Both the position numbers and the translations under genes were made by a program. Below are positions 11,582-21,205 of a DNA stretch of 64,000 nt, piece after piece (position 1 is the stretch's first letter; the number at the start of each line of letters is the position of its first letter). The DNA lies in the NCBI RefSeq assembly GCF_031846585.1, contig NZ_JAVRHK010000009.1, positions 130,466-194,465 of the forward strand, in the 5' to 3' direction. Under the pieces are notes generated by a model that was given only the letters and a program-made list of their open reading frames with translations, did not search any database and was not told the DNA's origin. This DNA comes from Autumnicola musiva (GTDB taxonomy: Bacteria > Bacteroidota > Bacteroidia > Flavobacteriales > Flavobacteriaceae).

Positions 11582-12336
11582 TTTAAATTATTTGGTTAAT
11601 TAATTTTACGGCATTACCGCCGATTTGTTTGACGCTTTATGCCCAAACATCGTGCGAGCATTCCGGTTATTAATAATTTTTATAGGCATTTTTTGCCCTT
11701 CAAGATAAATTAAATCTTCAAAATTTGGAATAGCTCTTTAAATTTGCCGGGTAAAAAAAGGTCTTTAAATGAGAATTTTCCAGTTGAGATAAGCCCAAAA
11801 AGGCAGGACTGGCCTGGTATTACTGGAAAAATGTTTTATAAAGAAAAATTCAGTTTTCAACCTTTAAATGCTGTAGTTAGACGGTAGGGAAATCGAAAAA
11901 AATTGTTTTTCTAAATTTTCCCTATTTATACCGCGCTCTGACAGGAAACTGCTAATATGGCAGAATACTGCAATAATGTACCGAATTTGAAGTTCCTTCA
12001 GGGTTACGATTTTTCCCAGCTAGAAAATTTTAGCAGTAAGCGTGTAAAAATTTCCTTAGGTTGTGTATAAAATCTCCTCACTTCTGGCAAACATTTTTAT
12101 ATACTCAAAAAATTTATTTCTTCAGAAGGGATTTTTTTAACTAACTTTAGGTATTAATAACTAATCATTAAGAGAATTTAAGATTTCGAGATGTTAAATC
12201 CGGGTTTTAGTGCTGAAAGGGTTTAAGATTTGTACGAATTAGAGTCATAATAGTGTGGAAACAGTATAAAAACCTCGCATTTAACTATTAATTTTGATTT
12301 TTATTTCCCGTAACGGAATTTTTACTACTACTACCC
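11582..12336. other. 755-bp divergent intergenic region without a recognisable gene
   Basis: This AT-rich gap separates proC (minus) from the sensor-kinase operon (plus) and must hold both promoters. The only open frames are very short; the longest with ATG that I noted is 37 codons (11957-12070), without family features. No hairpin, tRNA or repeat was found. Its length is unusual for a genome in which most gaps here are under 150 bp. Confidence 0.5.
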
Positions 12337-15300
12337 ATGACCAAAAATGAAAATATTCTTTCCCAGCAACCCAAATCAGAAAATCCCGTTGAGGAATTCT
12401 GTATAGTGGCGGTAGGTGCAAGCGCAGGTGGCCTGGAGGCCTTAAAAGCTTTCTTCTCAGGCATTCCTGAAGAAGATAACAACGCTTATGTGGTTATACA
12501 ACATCTTTCTCCGGATTATAAAAGTATGATGGGGGAAATTTTATCCAAAACTGCCAAACTTCCTATTGAACACATTGAAGACGAGCAGGAGATTGAACCA
12601 GGAAAAATTTATTTAATCCCACCGGTGAATAACCTTGTTGTCAAACAAAATAAATTTCATCTTCTTGAGAAACCCAAAGATCAGAAACTAAATCTGCCGA
12701 TTGACATATTCTTAGAATCTCTGGCGCAATTTAAAGAAGATAAAGCAATAGCTATAATTCTTAGCGGAACAGGAACTGACGGAACCCGAGGACTAAAAGC
12801 TATAAAAGAGAAGGACGGGATGGTGATGGTGCAGGACCCGGAAGAAGCCAAATTTGATGGAATGCCCAAAAGCGCTATTAATACCGGATTGGTGGATTAT
12901 ATACTTCCAATAGATGAAATGGGTCAGGAACTGCAAAATTTTATCAATGCACCTTCTGTGTTAAAATACACTGAAGATAATATTGAATACGATGAACATT
13001 CTTTAAAGAAGATTCTACATCTGGTAGATCAGCAAACCGAGCTTGATTTTAGCGAATATAAATATTCCACACTGGCAAGAAGAGTGGCCCGCAGGGTAAA
13101 TGTGTGCAAGTGTAATTCTTTAGAGGAGTATTATTATCTGGTAAAATCTAATCCCGAAGAAATTGATTGCCTTTACAGGGAATTTTTAATAGGGGTCACC
13201 AAATTTTTCAGGGATACCCGGGTGTGGGAAATAATGGAAGATGATGTTATTCCGGAGCTTATAAGTAAGAAAAATGACGGGGATGTTTTAAAGGTTTGGG
13301 ATGTAGCCTGTAGTACCGGTGAAGAAGCTTATTCTCTGGCGATGCTTATAAATGATGAACTGGAGCGCCAGGATAAACAACAGGTTGAGGTGAAAATTTT
13401 TGCTACAGATATAGCTGAAAAGCATTTGGAAATTGGTAGTAAGGGAATTTATACTGAGAGTATAATTGCTGATGTACCACCCAATCTTGCACAAAAATAT
13501 CTTATAGACAGGGCAGAAGGTTATCAGGTAATTGAAAAGATCCGGCGTATGGTAATCTTTTCAAAGCATAACGTTATTAAAAATCCTCCGTTTAATAGAA
13601 TGGATTTGGTTCTATGCCGTAATTTACTGATTTATTTTCAACCCTCCATTCAGAAGAAAGCGCTGAATGTTTTGCATTATGGGCTGAAAGAAAACGGATT
13701 TCTTGTTTTAGGCACAAGTGAAAGTATTCATACACACCGTGAATATTTTGATGACGTCAGCCGGAAATGGAAAATTTATCGAAATATTTTTCCGCGGAAG
13801 AGATTGCAGACAGAAACTTTGCGTTCTTCTTCATCAAGGGTGTCGCACAGCGTACCGGAAAAAAAAGAAAAACCAGGCACTTCATCTTTTGAGCTTAATT
13901 CCAAAACAAAGTTCATCAATCAGCTTAGTGAGGCTATCCTGGATCAGTTTGGTGGAGCGAGTGTCTATATAGATTCAAAATATAATATTCTTCATGCTAT
14001 CGGGGAATTTCGAAAATACGCAAATCTTCCGGTAAACGGCTTTTCTGTGAACCTTATAGATATGATGGGGCCTGAGATGAAGCATATTGTTCTTAGTACT
14101 ATTAAAACAGCAAGGAAAGAAAACTCCAAAGCAGTTTACCGTGATGCTGTTTACAGCCACCATGGTGAAACCAAAGCTTTAGATCTTATCGTAAAGCCTT
14201 TCACGCAGAAGCACCTTGACGACGAACTTAATTTTGTCCTCACCTTTGTAGAAAAGAATGTAAACCTTTCTGAAATTAAAGAGGTAGAAAAGTCAACCCC
14301 AGACAGCAGGACAAAAAATCATATCAATGAGCTGGAGGAGGAGTTGAAAAAAGCCAAGGAAGATCTCCAGCAGTCCCTTGAGGAAATAGAAAGCAGTAAT
14401 GAAGAACTTCAGGCTGCAAATGAGGAGCTGTTAGCTTCTAATGAAGAATTACAAAGCACCAACGAGGAACTGCAGAGTGTAAATGAGGAGATAAATACGG
14501 TAAATGCTGAAAACGTTCAGAAAATGGATGATCTGGCAGCATTAAACGCCGATATGAACAACCTGCTGGAAAGTACTCAGATTGGAACTATTTTTCTTGA
14601 CCGTAACTTAAGGATTCGCAAATTCACGCCTTCAATCAAGGAACATTTCAGTTTTATAAATTCTGACGAAGGCCGTCCTATTGAACATTTTACAGATAAT
14701 ATTGGAAAGAACAATCTCGTTGCCCGCTGTAAAACGGTCCTAAAAAATGGTAAAACGGTTGAGAAGCAAATAACTTCTAAGGAAGGCAGGAATTTCCTCA
14801 GAAGAATATCTGCTTACCGCGATTCTTCCGGGGAAATAAGCGGAGTGGTGGTGACATTTATTGATATAGAAAATCTTGAAAAATCCCGCAGAAGGTTAAT
14901 CTCCAGCGAAAAAAGGTTTAAATCATTTTACGAAGAAGATCCGGTAATGCATTTTAGCATAGACCCAACTACTTCGCTCGTGGTACAGTGCAATCAGGAA
15001 GCTGTGGAAAAACTTGGATATGACGACAAAGAAGATATTGTAGGAATGCCATTTTTTGATTTCTATGAGGCAGAATCGCAGATTGAGGCACTTAAGCTTA
15101 ATGAAATTTTCAGAAAAAAAGGGGAACTTAAGAATGTAGAGCAGGAAATGATCACAAAATCAGGTGAGGTTATTCCTATAATTATGAATTCTACTATTGA
15201 AGTTGACGGGGACGGTAATGGGGTTACCCATAGATTTACCTGCGTTGATATTTCTGCGCTTAAAAAGGCCCAGGAAGATTTGAAGGAACAAAAAGCAGAT

Positions 15301-15981
15301 CTTGAAAGAGCCAACCGGGACCTGGAACAATTTGTTTCCATTTGTTCGCATGACCTTCAGGAGCCACTTTCCACCATTAAATTTGGAAGTGATATTCTTG
15401 GGAAGATATATGCAGATAAGCTGGATGATAAAGGAAAAGAATATATTTCTTATATAGACGAAGCATCAAACAGGCTTGCCAATCAGATTAAAGCTTTGCT
15501 GGAACACTCAAGGATTGGTAGAAATACTAAAAAGACTTTTGTGAATACCCGTGAGCTGGTTGAGGTAGTTAAATATGATCTGGGGAAGAGAATAAAAGAT
15601 ACCCGGGCCAGGGTGCACATAGGATCTTTGCCAAAAGTAAAGGCCTATGAGGTAGAGTTAAGATTGCTTTTTCAGAATCTTCTTAGTAACGCCCTTAAGT
15701 ACAAGGCTAAAGACAGGGATCCGGAAATCAGGATTTCTTCTTACCAGGAAGGAAATTACTGGGTGTTTGCGGTTATGGATAACGGGATAGGAATCTCTGA
15801 GGAAGACCAGAAGGAAATATTTACTATTTTCAACCGGGTACCCACCGATGAGAAATATGAAGGAACAGGGGTAGGGCTGGCGCATGTTGAAAAAATTGTT
15901 CACTTGCACGAGGGAACACTCTGGGTGGATTCCCAACCCGGTGTGGGAAGTACTTTCTACTTTAAGATTAAAAGAAAATAA
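12337..15981 (+). CDS. CheB-CheR-PAS hybrid sensor histidine kinase
   Basis: This 1214-residue signalling protein fuses a CheB methylesterase domain (about 20-205; Ser29 in GASAGG, His56, Asp148 in GTGTDGT) to a CheR methyltransferase (about 220-485; WDVACSTGEEAYS). A PAS-like region and a coiled coil (about 660-745) follow; the coil contains EELQ-type heptads such as NEELQSTNEELQSVNEE. Two PAS domains come next (about 745-850 and 860-985), then HisKA with phosphoacceptor His1005 (CSHDLQEPLS) and a HATPase domain (Asn1118, DNGIGIS, GTGVGLA). This CheB/CheR/PAS architecture is known, and its methylation target here is unknown. The stop TAA is followed immediately by the ATG of the phytochrome gene, so they are probably cotranscribed and translationally coupled. 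Confidence 0.93.
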   Translation: MTKNENILSQQPKSENPVEEFCIVAVGASAGGLEALKAFFSGIPEEDNNAYVVIQHLSPDYKSMMGEILSKTAKLPIEHIEDEQEIEPGKIYLIPPVNNLVVKQNKFHLLEKPKDQKLNLPIDIFLESLAQFKEDKAIAIILSGTGTDGTRGLKAIKEKDGMVMVQDPEEAKFDGMPKSAINTGLVDYILPIDEMGQELQNFINAPSVLKYTEDNIEYDEHSLKKILHLVDQQTELDFSEYKYSTLARRVARRVNVCKCNSLEEYYYLVKSNPEEIDCLYREFLIGVTKFFRDTRVWEIMEDDVIPELISKKNDGDVLKVWDVACSTGEEAYSLAMLINDELERQDKQQVEVKIFATDIAEKHLEIGSKGIYTESIIADVPPNLAQKYLIDRAEGYQVIEKIRRMVIFSKHNVIKNPPFNRMDLVLCRNLLIYFQPSIQKKALNVLHYGLKENGFLVLGTSESIHTHREYFDDVSRKWKIYRNIFPRKRLQTETLRSSSSRVSHSVPEKKEKPGTSSFELNSKTKFINQLSEAILDQFGGASVYIDSKYNILHAIGEFRKYANLPVNGFSVNLIDMMGPEMKHIVLSTIKTARKENSKAVYRDAVYSHHGETKALDLIVKPFTQKHLDDELNFVLTFVEKNVNLSEIKEVEKSTPDSRTKNHINELEEELKKAKEDLQQSLEEIESSNEELQAANEELLASNEELQSTNEELQSVNEEINTVNAENVQKMDDLAALNADMNNLLESTQIGTIFLDRNLRIRKFTPSIKEHFSFINSDEGRPIEHFTDNIGKNNLVARCKTVLKNGKTVEKQITSKEGRNFLRRISAYRDSSGEISGVVVTFIDIENLEKSRRRLISSEKRFKSFYEEDPVMHFSIDPTTSLVVQCNQEAVEKLGYDDKEDIVGMPFFDFYEAESQIEALKLNEIFRKKGELKNVEQEMITKSGEVIPIIMNSTIEVDGDGNGVTHRFTCVDISALKKAQEDLKEQKADLERANRDLEQFVSICSHDLQEPLSTIKFGSDILGKIYADKLDDKGKEYISYIDEASNRLANQIKALLEHSRIGRNTKKTFVNTRELVEVVKYDLGKRIKDTRARVHIGSLPKVKAYEVELRLLFQNLLSNALKYKAKDRDPEIRISSYQEGNYWVFAVMDNGIGISEEDQKEIFTIFNRVPTDEKYEGTGVGLAHVEKIVHLHEGTLWVDSQPGVGSTFYFKIKRK

Positions 15982-18210
15982 ATGGCTTTGAATACCATAT
16001 CCTATTCTGAAAAAGTTAATGTAACCAATTGCGACAGGGAACCCATACACATTATTGCCAGAGCGCAGGCACACGGCGTTATCCTGGTTTGTAATAAGAA
16101 TACATTCAAGATCACCCAGGGAAGCGATAATATTAAAGATATTTTAGGTTTTGAGCTGGAAGAAGTACTGTCAGATTCGCTGTCAAAGGTAATTCCTGCG
16201 GAGCAGCTGCAAAAACTTCAACAAAAGGTGATCAACAATGAAACCCTTTTGCCGGAAGAAATCTGTTTAAATAATTCCAGATTTTTGCTTATTCCGCATT
16301 TATCCGGGGAAAACCTGATTATTGATTTTGAACCTTTTGGGGAATCGATAGATCCTTTGCTGTTTCAGGAGCAGCTTACTAAAATCCTGAGTGAACTTGG
16401 TGATTCCGGTTCTATTGAAGAAATGTGCCAGCAGGCTGTTTCCCTGGTAAAATATCTTTTTGATTATGACCGGGTGATGATGTACCGGTTTGATGAAGAG
16501 TGGAACGGGGAAGTAGTGGCCGAGGTTAAGGAAACGGGAATGGAAAGTTGGCTGGGGCTGCATTATCCCGCTACAGATATCCCTAAACCTGCCCGGGAGA
16601 TTTTTATGAAACAGGGAGTGCGCATTATCAGTGATGTAAACTATCGTCCTGCAGCAATTCAACCGGAATTAAGCCCAATAAATAATAAGCCTCTAGATAT
16701 TTCAGGTTCAGAATTAAGAGGAGTTTCCCCTATCCATATAGAATATTTACAAAATATGGAAGTAGGGGCGTCGCTTACGGCTGCTGTTATATTGAATGGG
16801 AAATTGTGGGGATTGCTGGCCTGCCACCATAATACTCCAAAATTTATTAATTATCATAAGCGACAGTCCTGTAAATTCTTAACGCAGGTGTTCTCCAATA
16901 AACTTGCCTTAAGAACGACCAGTGTTTTTCTGAAGAAATTAAAAAAATCAGAAAAAGTAAGGAAGGAACTTGTACTGCAAATGAATTCCATGGCCAATAT
17001 TTCTGATGCATTGGTTAAATATAAACCAAGATTTACAGATTTAATAGATTCTACCGGGGGAGCGGTGTACCGCAAAGGTAAATTATACCTTACAGGAAAA
17101 ACACCTTCTGAAGAAGAAGTAATCAATTTGCTGTTGAACTTTTTGAATGACAGGGATGAAAAAATATTTCAAACCAAAAGTTTAACAAAATTGTATCCTG
17201 AAGGAGATGATTTTAAAGATAAAGCTTCGGGAATTTTAAGTATAAGAATAGGGCAGGAGAAACAGGATTATTTAATCTGGTTTAGAGCAGAAGCTTCAGA
17301 ATCGGTAAGTTGGGGTGGAAATCCTGAAAAAAATGCTTATATAAAGGACGGGGTTGAATATCTGAGTCCGCGTAAATCTTTTGAAATATGGACAGAGAAA
17401 GTTTCAGGAGTTGCGAAAGCATGGGAAGCTTACGATTTGGAAGCTGCACAAAATTTGCAGGAAAGTATCACCCATGTTGTGGTGAAAAAGCAAAAAGATG
17501 AAATTAACGAGCTGAATAAAAACCTTTCTGAAGCAAATGCCGAACTGGAAACTTTTAGTTACAGTGTTTCTCATGATTTAAGAGCACCTCTGCGTGGAAT
17601 AGATGGTTATGCCAGAATTTTGCTGGATAATTATGCGGGAAAACTTGATAATTACGGTCAAAATGCATTGAAAACAATAATGAGTTCAGCAGAAAAGATG
17701 GAGGAATTAATAGAAGATATTTTATCGTATTCCAAAGTTGGTCAAACCAGCCGGGTACAACAGGTATTTTCCCTGGAAACCCTGGTAGAGGAAATTATAG
17801 CTTCTCAAAATCTAAAATCACAATTTCCTGGAACAACTGTCAAAATTGAAAATTTGCCTAAAATTACAGGAGATCGCAGGATGATTAAGCAATTGATGGC
17901 AAATCTTATAGAAAATGCATTTAAATATTCATCGGCTACAGAAAACCCTAGAGTAATAATAGGATGTAAGTCTGAAGCTGAAGGAAACCTCTATTATGTT
18001 AGTGATAACGGGATTGGTTTTGATCCTAAACATAAAGATAAAATTTTTGATGTATTTTCGCGAATTGCCACCGAAGAGTATTCCGGTACCGGCGTGGGCC
18101 TTGCAATAGCCAAAAGAGTGGTAGAAAAGCATGAAGGATCAATATGGGTGGAAACAGAACCCGGCCGGGGTTCCTCTTTTTATTTTACTCTGAAGGAGGA
18201 AGAACTTTAG
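15982..18210 (+). CDS. bphP: Bacteriophytochrome sensor histidine kinase
   Basis: This is a red/far-red light sensor of 742 residues in PAS-GAF-PHY-HisKA-HATPase order. Cys17 in NCDREPIH sits where biliverdin is bound covalently in DrBphP-type phytochromes. The GAF domain keeps YPATDIP (Asp199), His252 in SPIHIEYLQNM and His282 in CHHNTP. The PHY tongue has WGGNP and PRKSF, which face each other across the light-driven refolding. The kinase core has His531 (SYSVSHDLRAPLRG), DNGIGFD and GTGVGLAIA. All chromophore and kinase residues look intact, so it should be photoactive. It starts immediately after the CheB/CheR kinase, and its cognate regulator and heme oxygenase follow. Confidence 0.97.
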   Translation: MALNTISYSEKVNVTNCDREPIHIIARAQAHGVILVCNKNTFKITQGSDNIKDILGFELEEVLSDSLSKVIPAEQLQKLQQKVINNETLLPEEICLNNSRFLLIPHLSGENLIIDFEPFGESIDPLLFQEQLTKILSELGDSGSIEEMCQQAVSLVKYLFDYDRVMMYRFDEEWNGEVVAEVKETGMESWLGLHYPATDIPKPAREIFMKQGVRIISDVNYRPAAIQPELSPINNKPLDISGSELRGVSPIHIEYLQNMEVGASLTAAVILNGKLWGLLACHHNTPKFINYHKRQSCKFLTQVFSNKLALRTTSVFLKKLKKSEKVRKELVLQMNSMANISDALVKYKPRFTDLIDSTGGAVYRKGKLYLTGKTPSEEEVINLLLNFLNDRDEKIFQTKSLTKLYPEGDDFKDKASGILSIRIGQEKQDYLIWFRAEASESVSWGGNPEKNAYIKDGVEYLSPRKSFEIWTEKVSGVAKAWEAYDLEAAQNLQESITHVVVKKQKDEINELNKNLSEANAELETFSYSVSHDLRAPLRGIDGYARILLDNYAGKLDNYGQNALKTIMSSAEKMEELIEDILSYSKVGQTSRVQQVFSLETLVEEIIASQNLKSQFPGTTVKIENLPKITGDRRMIKQLMANLIENAFKYSSATENPRVIIGCKSEAEGNLYYVSDNGIGFDPKHKDKIFDVFSRIATEEYSGTGVGLAIAKRVVEKHEGSIWVETEPGRGSSFYFTLKEEEL

Positions 18211-18246
18211 TGGCTGAGGGTGTTAAACTTTAAGGGAAACTAAAAA

Positions 18247-18804
18247 ATGATAAAAACAGCTTTACGAATATTACTGGTAGAAGACGTAAAAACTGATGCA
18301 GAACTTCTGGAATATCATATCCGGAAAATAGTAGAAAAACCTGAGATAAAACTGGCCGATAATCTGGATGATATTGCCACTCTTCTGCACAGTTTCGCTC
18401 CAGATATTATCCTTTCCGATTATAATCTCCCCACCTGTAATGGTCTGGATGTGCTTAAATTAGCTAAGGAATACGATAATACCATTCCTTTTATTTTTGT
18501 AACCGGCACTATAGACAATGATGAACTGGCTGCCAACACCATACTTTCCGGTGCAACTGGTTTTGTACTTAAAAAGCATATGAAGGATATGTCGGAAAAG
18601 CTTGCTCCATTATTCAAGCAGGTGGTTTTCAATATGATTGAAAAGGAAGAACTCCGGGAAAAAATCAGGAAAAACAGAATTAGTATCAATCAGATTTATA
18701 AATATCTGGATGAAATTAATACTGATAATGAAGAACAACGGCTTAATGTTACCAGGATTAAGCAGAATATTGATAAAATTAGTCCCCGTGGAGATGCTAA
18801 ATAA
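18247..18804 (+). CDS. Response regulator receiver protein (phytochrome-linked)
   Basis: This 185-residue protein has a receiver domain (about 5-130: RILLVEDVKTDAELLE, phosphoacceptor Asp in IILSDYNLP, FVTGT, and the conserved Lys in FVLKKHM). A charged helical tail of about 50 residues follows, with no DNA-binding or enzymatic output domain. Such Rcp1-like regulators pass phosphate on or act through protein contacts. It lies 36 bp below bphP and overlaps the heme oxygenase start by 11 bp, so it is the likely partner of the phytochrome and perhaps also of the CheB/CheR kinase. Confidence 0.92.
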   Translation: MIKTALRILLVEDVKTDAELLEYHIRKIVEKPEIKLADNLDDIATLLHSFAPDIILSDYNLPTCNGLDVLKLAKEYDNTIPFIFVTGTIDNDELAANTILSGATGFVLKKHMKDMSEKLAPLFKQVVFNMIEKEELREKIRKNRISINQIYKYLDEINTDNEEQRLNVTRIKQNIDKISPRGDAK

Positions 18805-19351
18805 TCTGAGAGAAGCTACGGCTGTTTTACATGAGCAGTTGGAAAAGGAAAATGCAGCTAACCTAATAATGGATCATAATATTACCCTGGAGCAGTATAG
18901 GGAATTACTTTTTCAAAATTACATCGCTTATTATATTGCCGAAAAACAAATTAGCAGTCAGTTATCCCATTATCAGGAATCCAAACATAGAGCGCTTGAA
19001 CAGGATCTCAGGGCTCTTGGTATTCCACGAGAAATTCCGCAATCGCTCGCTATGGAATTTTACTGTAATTCTAAAGCTGAAGCTTATGGAGCTGCTTATG
19101 TGGTAGAGGGTTCAGTTATGGGAGGAATGCTAATTGCTAAAAATTTACAAAAATGTCCCGGGCTTTCTGAAATTAAAACCCACCATTTCTTTAATGGAAA
19201 AAGAGATAATATTAAATCCTGGAGAGGATTCGTAAAAAAACTGGAAGAAAGCAGATTTAATAAACAGGAAGTAGTTGAAGCAACTAATAAGGCTAAAGAA
19301 ACCTTCCTTTTCTTTTCAAAAGCATTTAAACAACCCTTACCTGTAACTTAA
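18794..19351 (+). CDS. bphO: Biliverdin-producing heme oxygenase
   Basis: This enzyme would open heme to biliverdin, the chromophore of the adjacent phytochrome. From ATG at 18794 it is 185 residues. LREATAVLHEQLEK carries the proximal heme ligand (His13), and the distal helix with its glycine kink is VVEGSVMGGMLIAKNL (about 103-118). The frame stays open far upstream (to 18638), but that part lies inside the response-regulator gene and lacks family similarity, so I chose the ATG. A GTG at 18788 is possible. It overlaps the regulator gene by 11 bp, which suggests translational coupling. No separate ferredoxin or reductase partner is encoded nearby. Confidence 0.9.
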   Translation: MLNNLREATAVLHEQLEKENAANLIMDHNITLEQYRELLFQNYIAYYIAEKQISSQLSHYQESKHRALEQDLRALGIPREIPQSLAMEFYCNSKAEAYGAAYVVEGSVMGGMLIAKNLQKCPGLSEIKTHHFFNGKRDNIKSWRGFVKKLEESRFNKQEVVEATNKAKETFLFFSKAFKQPLPVT

Positions 19352-19432
19352 TACTCTGGAATACAGAAATTAAGGGATTTCCCCCATTCACTTTTCTTTA
19401 AGATAGTTTTAGCTTAGCCTTAGACTAATATG

Positions 19433-19454
19433 AGATCTATCCTTTCATAGATCT
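19433..19454 (+). terminator. Possible terminator of the phytochrome operon
   Basis: A perfect 8-bp inverted repeat AGATCTAT with a 6-nt loop is followed by TTGTAT, about 80 bp below the heme oxygenase stop. The stem is AT-rich and the T-run is poor, so the call is tentative. Confidence 0.35.
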
Positions 19455-19576
19455 TTGTATCCAAATACCCCTTCATTCAAAATTCCCAAATGGGCTCATA
19501 TCTTCTTTAGTAGAAGCAGGGCACATATGATCAAATTGGTAATTGTTAATTTTTTACTAACCAAATATATTTTATT

Positions 19577-21136
19577 ATGAAAAATTTTAGATTTTTTCTT
19601 TTGGGTCTTATGGCTTTGGGGTTGTCGTTCGTATCTTGTAGTACAGAAGAATCTTCTGGTAACAGAGAACAGGAAGAAATGGCTACATTGTCTTTTGGAG
19701 CTAGCCTAAATGATCTTTTAAACCGGCAGATGAATACCAAACAACAGATCTCAGATCTTCCGGAATGTTCAGATGCTGCTCCGGCCACTGTAGTAGTGGT
19801 AATCTCTGAGGAAGGAGTAGATATGGATCCGGTTACTTTAAACATTCTGTCTGATGATTTAGATGGAAATGGTAATGAAGATTATTATACCGATTATTCC
19901 GATGATCTGGAATTAATGCCTGGTACTTATGAACTTGAAGAATTTATCGTTTATGATGCCGGAGGCAACGTAATATGGCTGGCACCTATAGACGATGATG
20001 ACAGCGGGGATTACGATGGCTATGTTAGCGATGCCCTTCCTATTAGCATCAATTTAGGGCCTGGAGTAAAAAAATACGTAGATGTGGAAGTGCTGTGTTA
20101 CGATAACCGTGAGGTAAATCAATACGGCTATGTATTCTTTGATATTATTCCAAACCGGGCAATCGAGTTCTGTATGTTTGGGAACTATTGTACAGATAAT
20201 GGCAGGCACTATCCAGCCGAATATTCTGTGGATATCTGGTTGGGTACAGATTCCAGCGGTACTGTTCTTTACTCAGATGTTGAAAATACAGTTGAAATGG
20301 ATAACAACGGGGACTATGCAGGAACTCCTGTTTGCTTTGCCTTGCCTGATACCGATGGGGAAGATCAATACTACATTGAAATCACGCTTCTAAATTCTGA
20401 TGCCTATCCAGATGTAACAGAAGAAGTGGTTCATTCTGCAGTTCTTACCGATGCTCAGGTGAGGGAGATGTTTGTTGGGGAAGATGCAGTAGATTATTAT
20501 CATTTTAATATAAATTGCGATAGTGGGGGACCGGTAATTAATGAAGATACACATATTTATATCTATTTTGACTCTTCAGGATCAATGAGTAGCACGTTAA
20601 GTCCTTTACAGGAAATGAGGGCTACATTGCTTAAGCAAACGCTTTTACCATTATACGGGAACGATGAAGATGCTTACGATAATCAGGTACGTGTAATATC
20701 AAATGGAAATGAGAGGACTTTAGATTTTCTCAATATTGAAGGAGAAACCCCTGTAGGAAATGTAATTGTTCTGGCTTTCCAGGATGAAGCTGAATATATC
20801 TACCATGATGGGTCTCCCAATTGGGATTCATCCACTCCAAGGACAGGTACTTATAATACCGATATTGCTGTATTGCGGGGCAGACTGAGTGCTTTTCCTG
20901 TCAATTATTACCATGGAGTGGTATTTCAGGTGGAAACCTCTACTACCGGTGCTTTTGCAAATTTCAGGAAGTTGATGGAATATGTAGATAGTAGTACAGG
21001 TAACTACAGTGGCCAGTATGGGTTAGGGGACAGGCCGGAAGTGGCTTTTGAATATAGTGTTACTCCCGGGGCTTCTGCACAATATTATGCTGACTTAATA
21101 GTAGATGCTTTAACAGGTTTAGGTTATAGTTTATAA
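19577..21136 (+). CDS. Lipoprotein with von Willebrand factor A-like MIDAS motif, function unknown
   Basis: This 519-residue protein has a lipoprotein signal (LGLSFVSCSTEESS, lipobox Cys about residue 22). An acidic, Asp-rich middle follows with phrases such as DDLDGNGNEDYYTDYSDD that resemble calcium-binding loops. The C-terminal half starts IYIYFDSSGSMSSTLSPL, where DSSGSMS matches the DxSxS metal-ion-dependent adhesion site of VWA domains. The last 200 residues would form the VWA-like fold. I do not recognise a named family. The protein is probably anchored in the outer membrane and could bind ligands. It is monocistronic, with a good terminator 28 bp downstream. Confidence 0.75.
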   Translation: MKNFRFFLLGLMALGLSFVSCSTEESSGNREQEEMATLSFGASLNDLLNRQMNTKQQISDLPECSDAAPATVVVVISEEGVDMDPVTLNILSDDLDGNGNEDYYTDYSDDLELMPGTYELEEFIVYDAGGNVIWLAPIDDDDSGDYDGYVSDALPISINLGPGVKKYVDVEVLCYDNREVNQYGYVFFDIIPNRAIEFCMFGNYCTDNGRHYPAEYSVDIWLGTDSSGTVLYSDVENTVEMDNNGDYAGTPVCFALPDTDGEDQYYIEITLLNSDAYPDVTEEVVHSAVLTDAQVREMFVGEDAVDYYHFNINCDSGGPVINEDTHIYIYFDSSGSMSSTLSPLQEMRATLLKQTLLPLYGNDEDAYDNQVRVISNGNERTLDFLNIEGETPVGNVIVLAFQDEAEYIYHDGSPNWDSSTPRTGTYNTDIAVLRGRLSAFPVNYYHGVVFQVETSTTGAFANFRKLMEYVDSSTGNYSGQYGLGDRPEVAFEYSVTPGASAQYYADLIVDALTGLGYSL

Positions 21137-21163
21137 ATTAAAATTTTTCTAATTTGTTTCTTG

Positions 21164-21192
21164 AAGGAGGTTGCCGTGCAGGCAGCCTCCTT
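21164..21192 (+). terminator. Terminator after the VWA-like lipoprotein gene
   Basis: A 12-bp stem (AAGGAGGTTGCC / GGCAGCCTCCTT, one G-U pair) with a 5-nt loop is followed by TTAATTTG. It separates two convergent genes. Confidence 0.8.
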
Positions 21193-21205
21193 TAATTTGT
21201 AGATT

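Noticed and set aside
11957..12070. 37-codon open frame in the long proC/kinase gap
   Set aside because: No signal, no helix pattern, no family; short frames of this size are expected by chance in AT-rich DNA.
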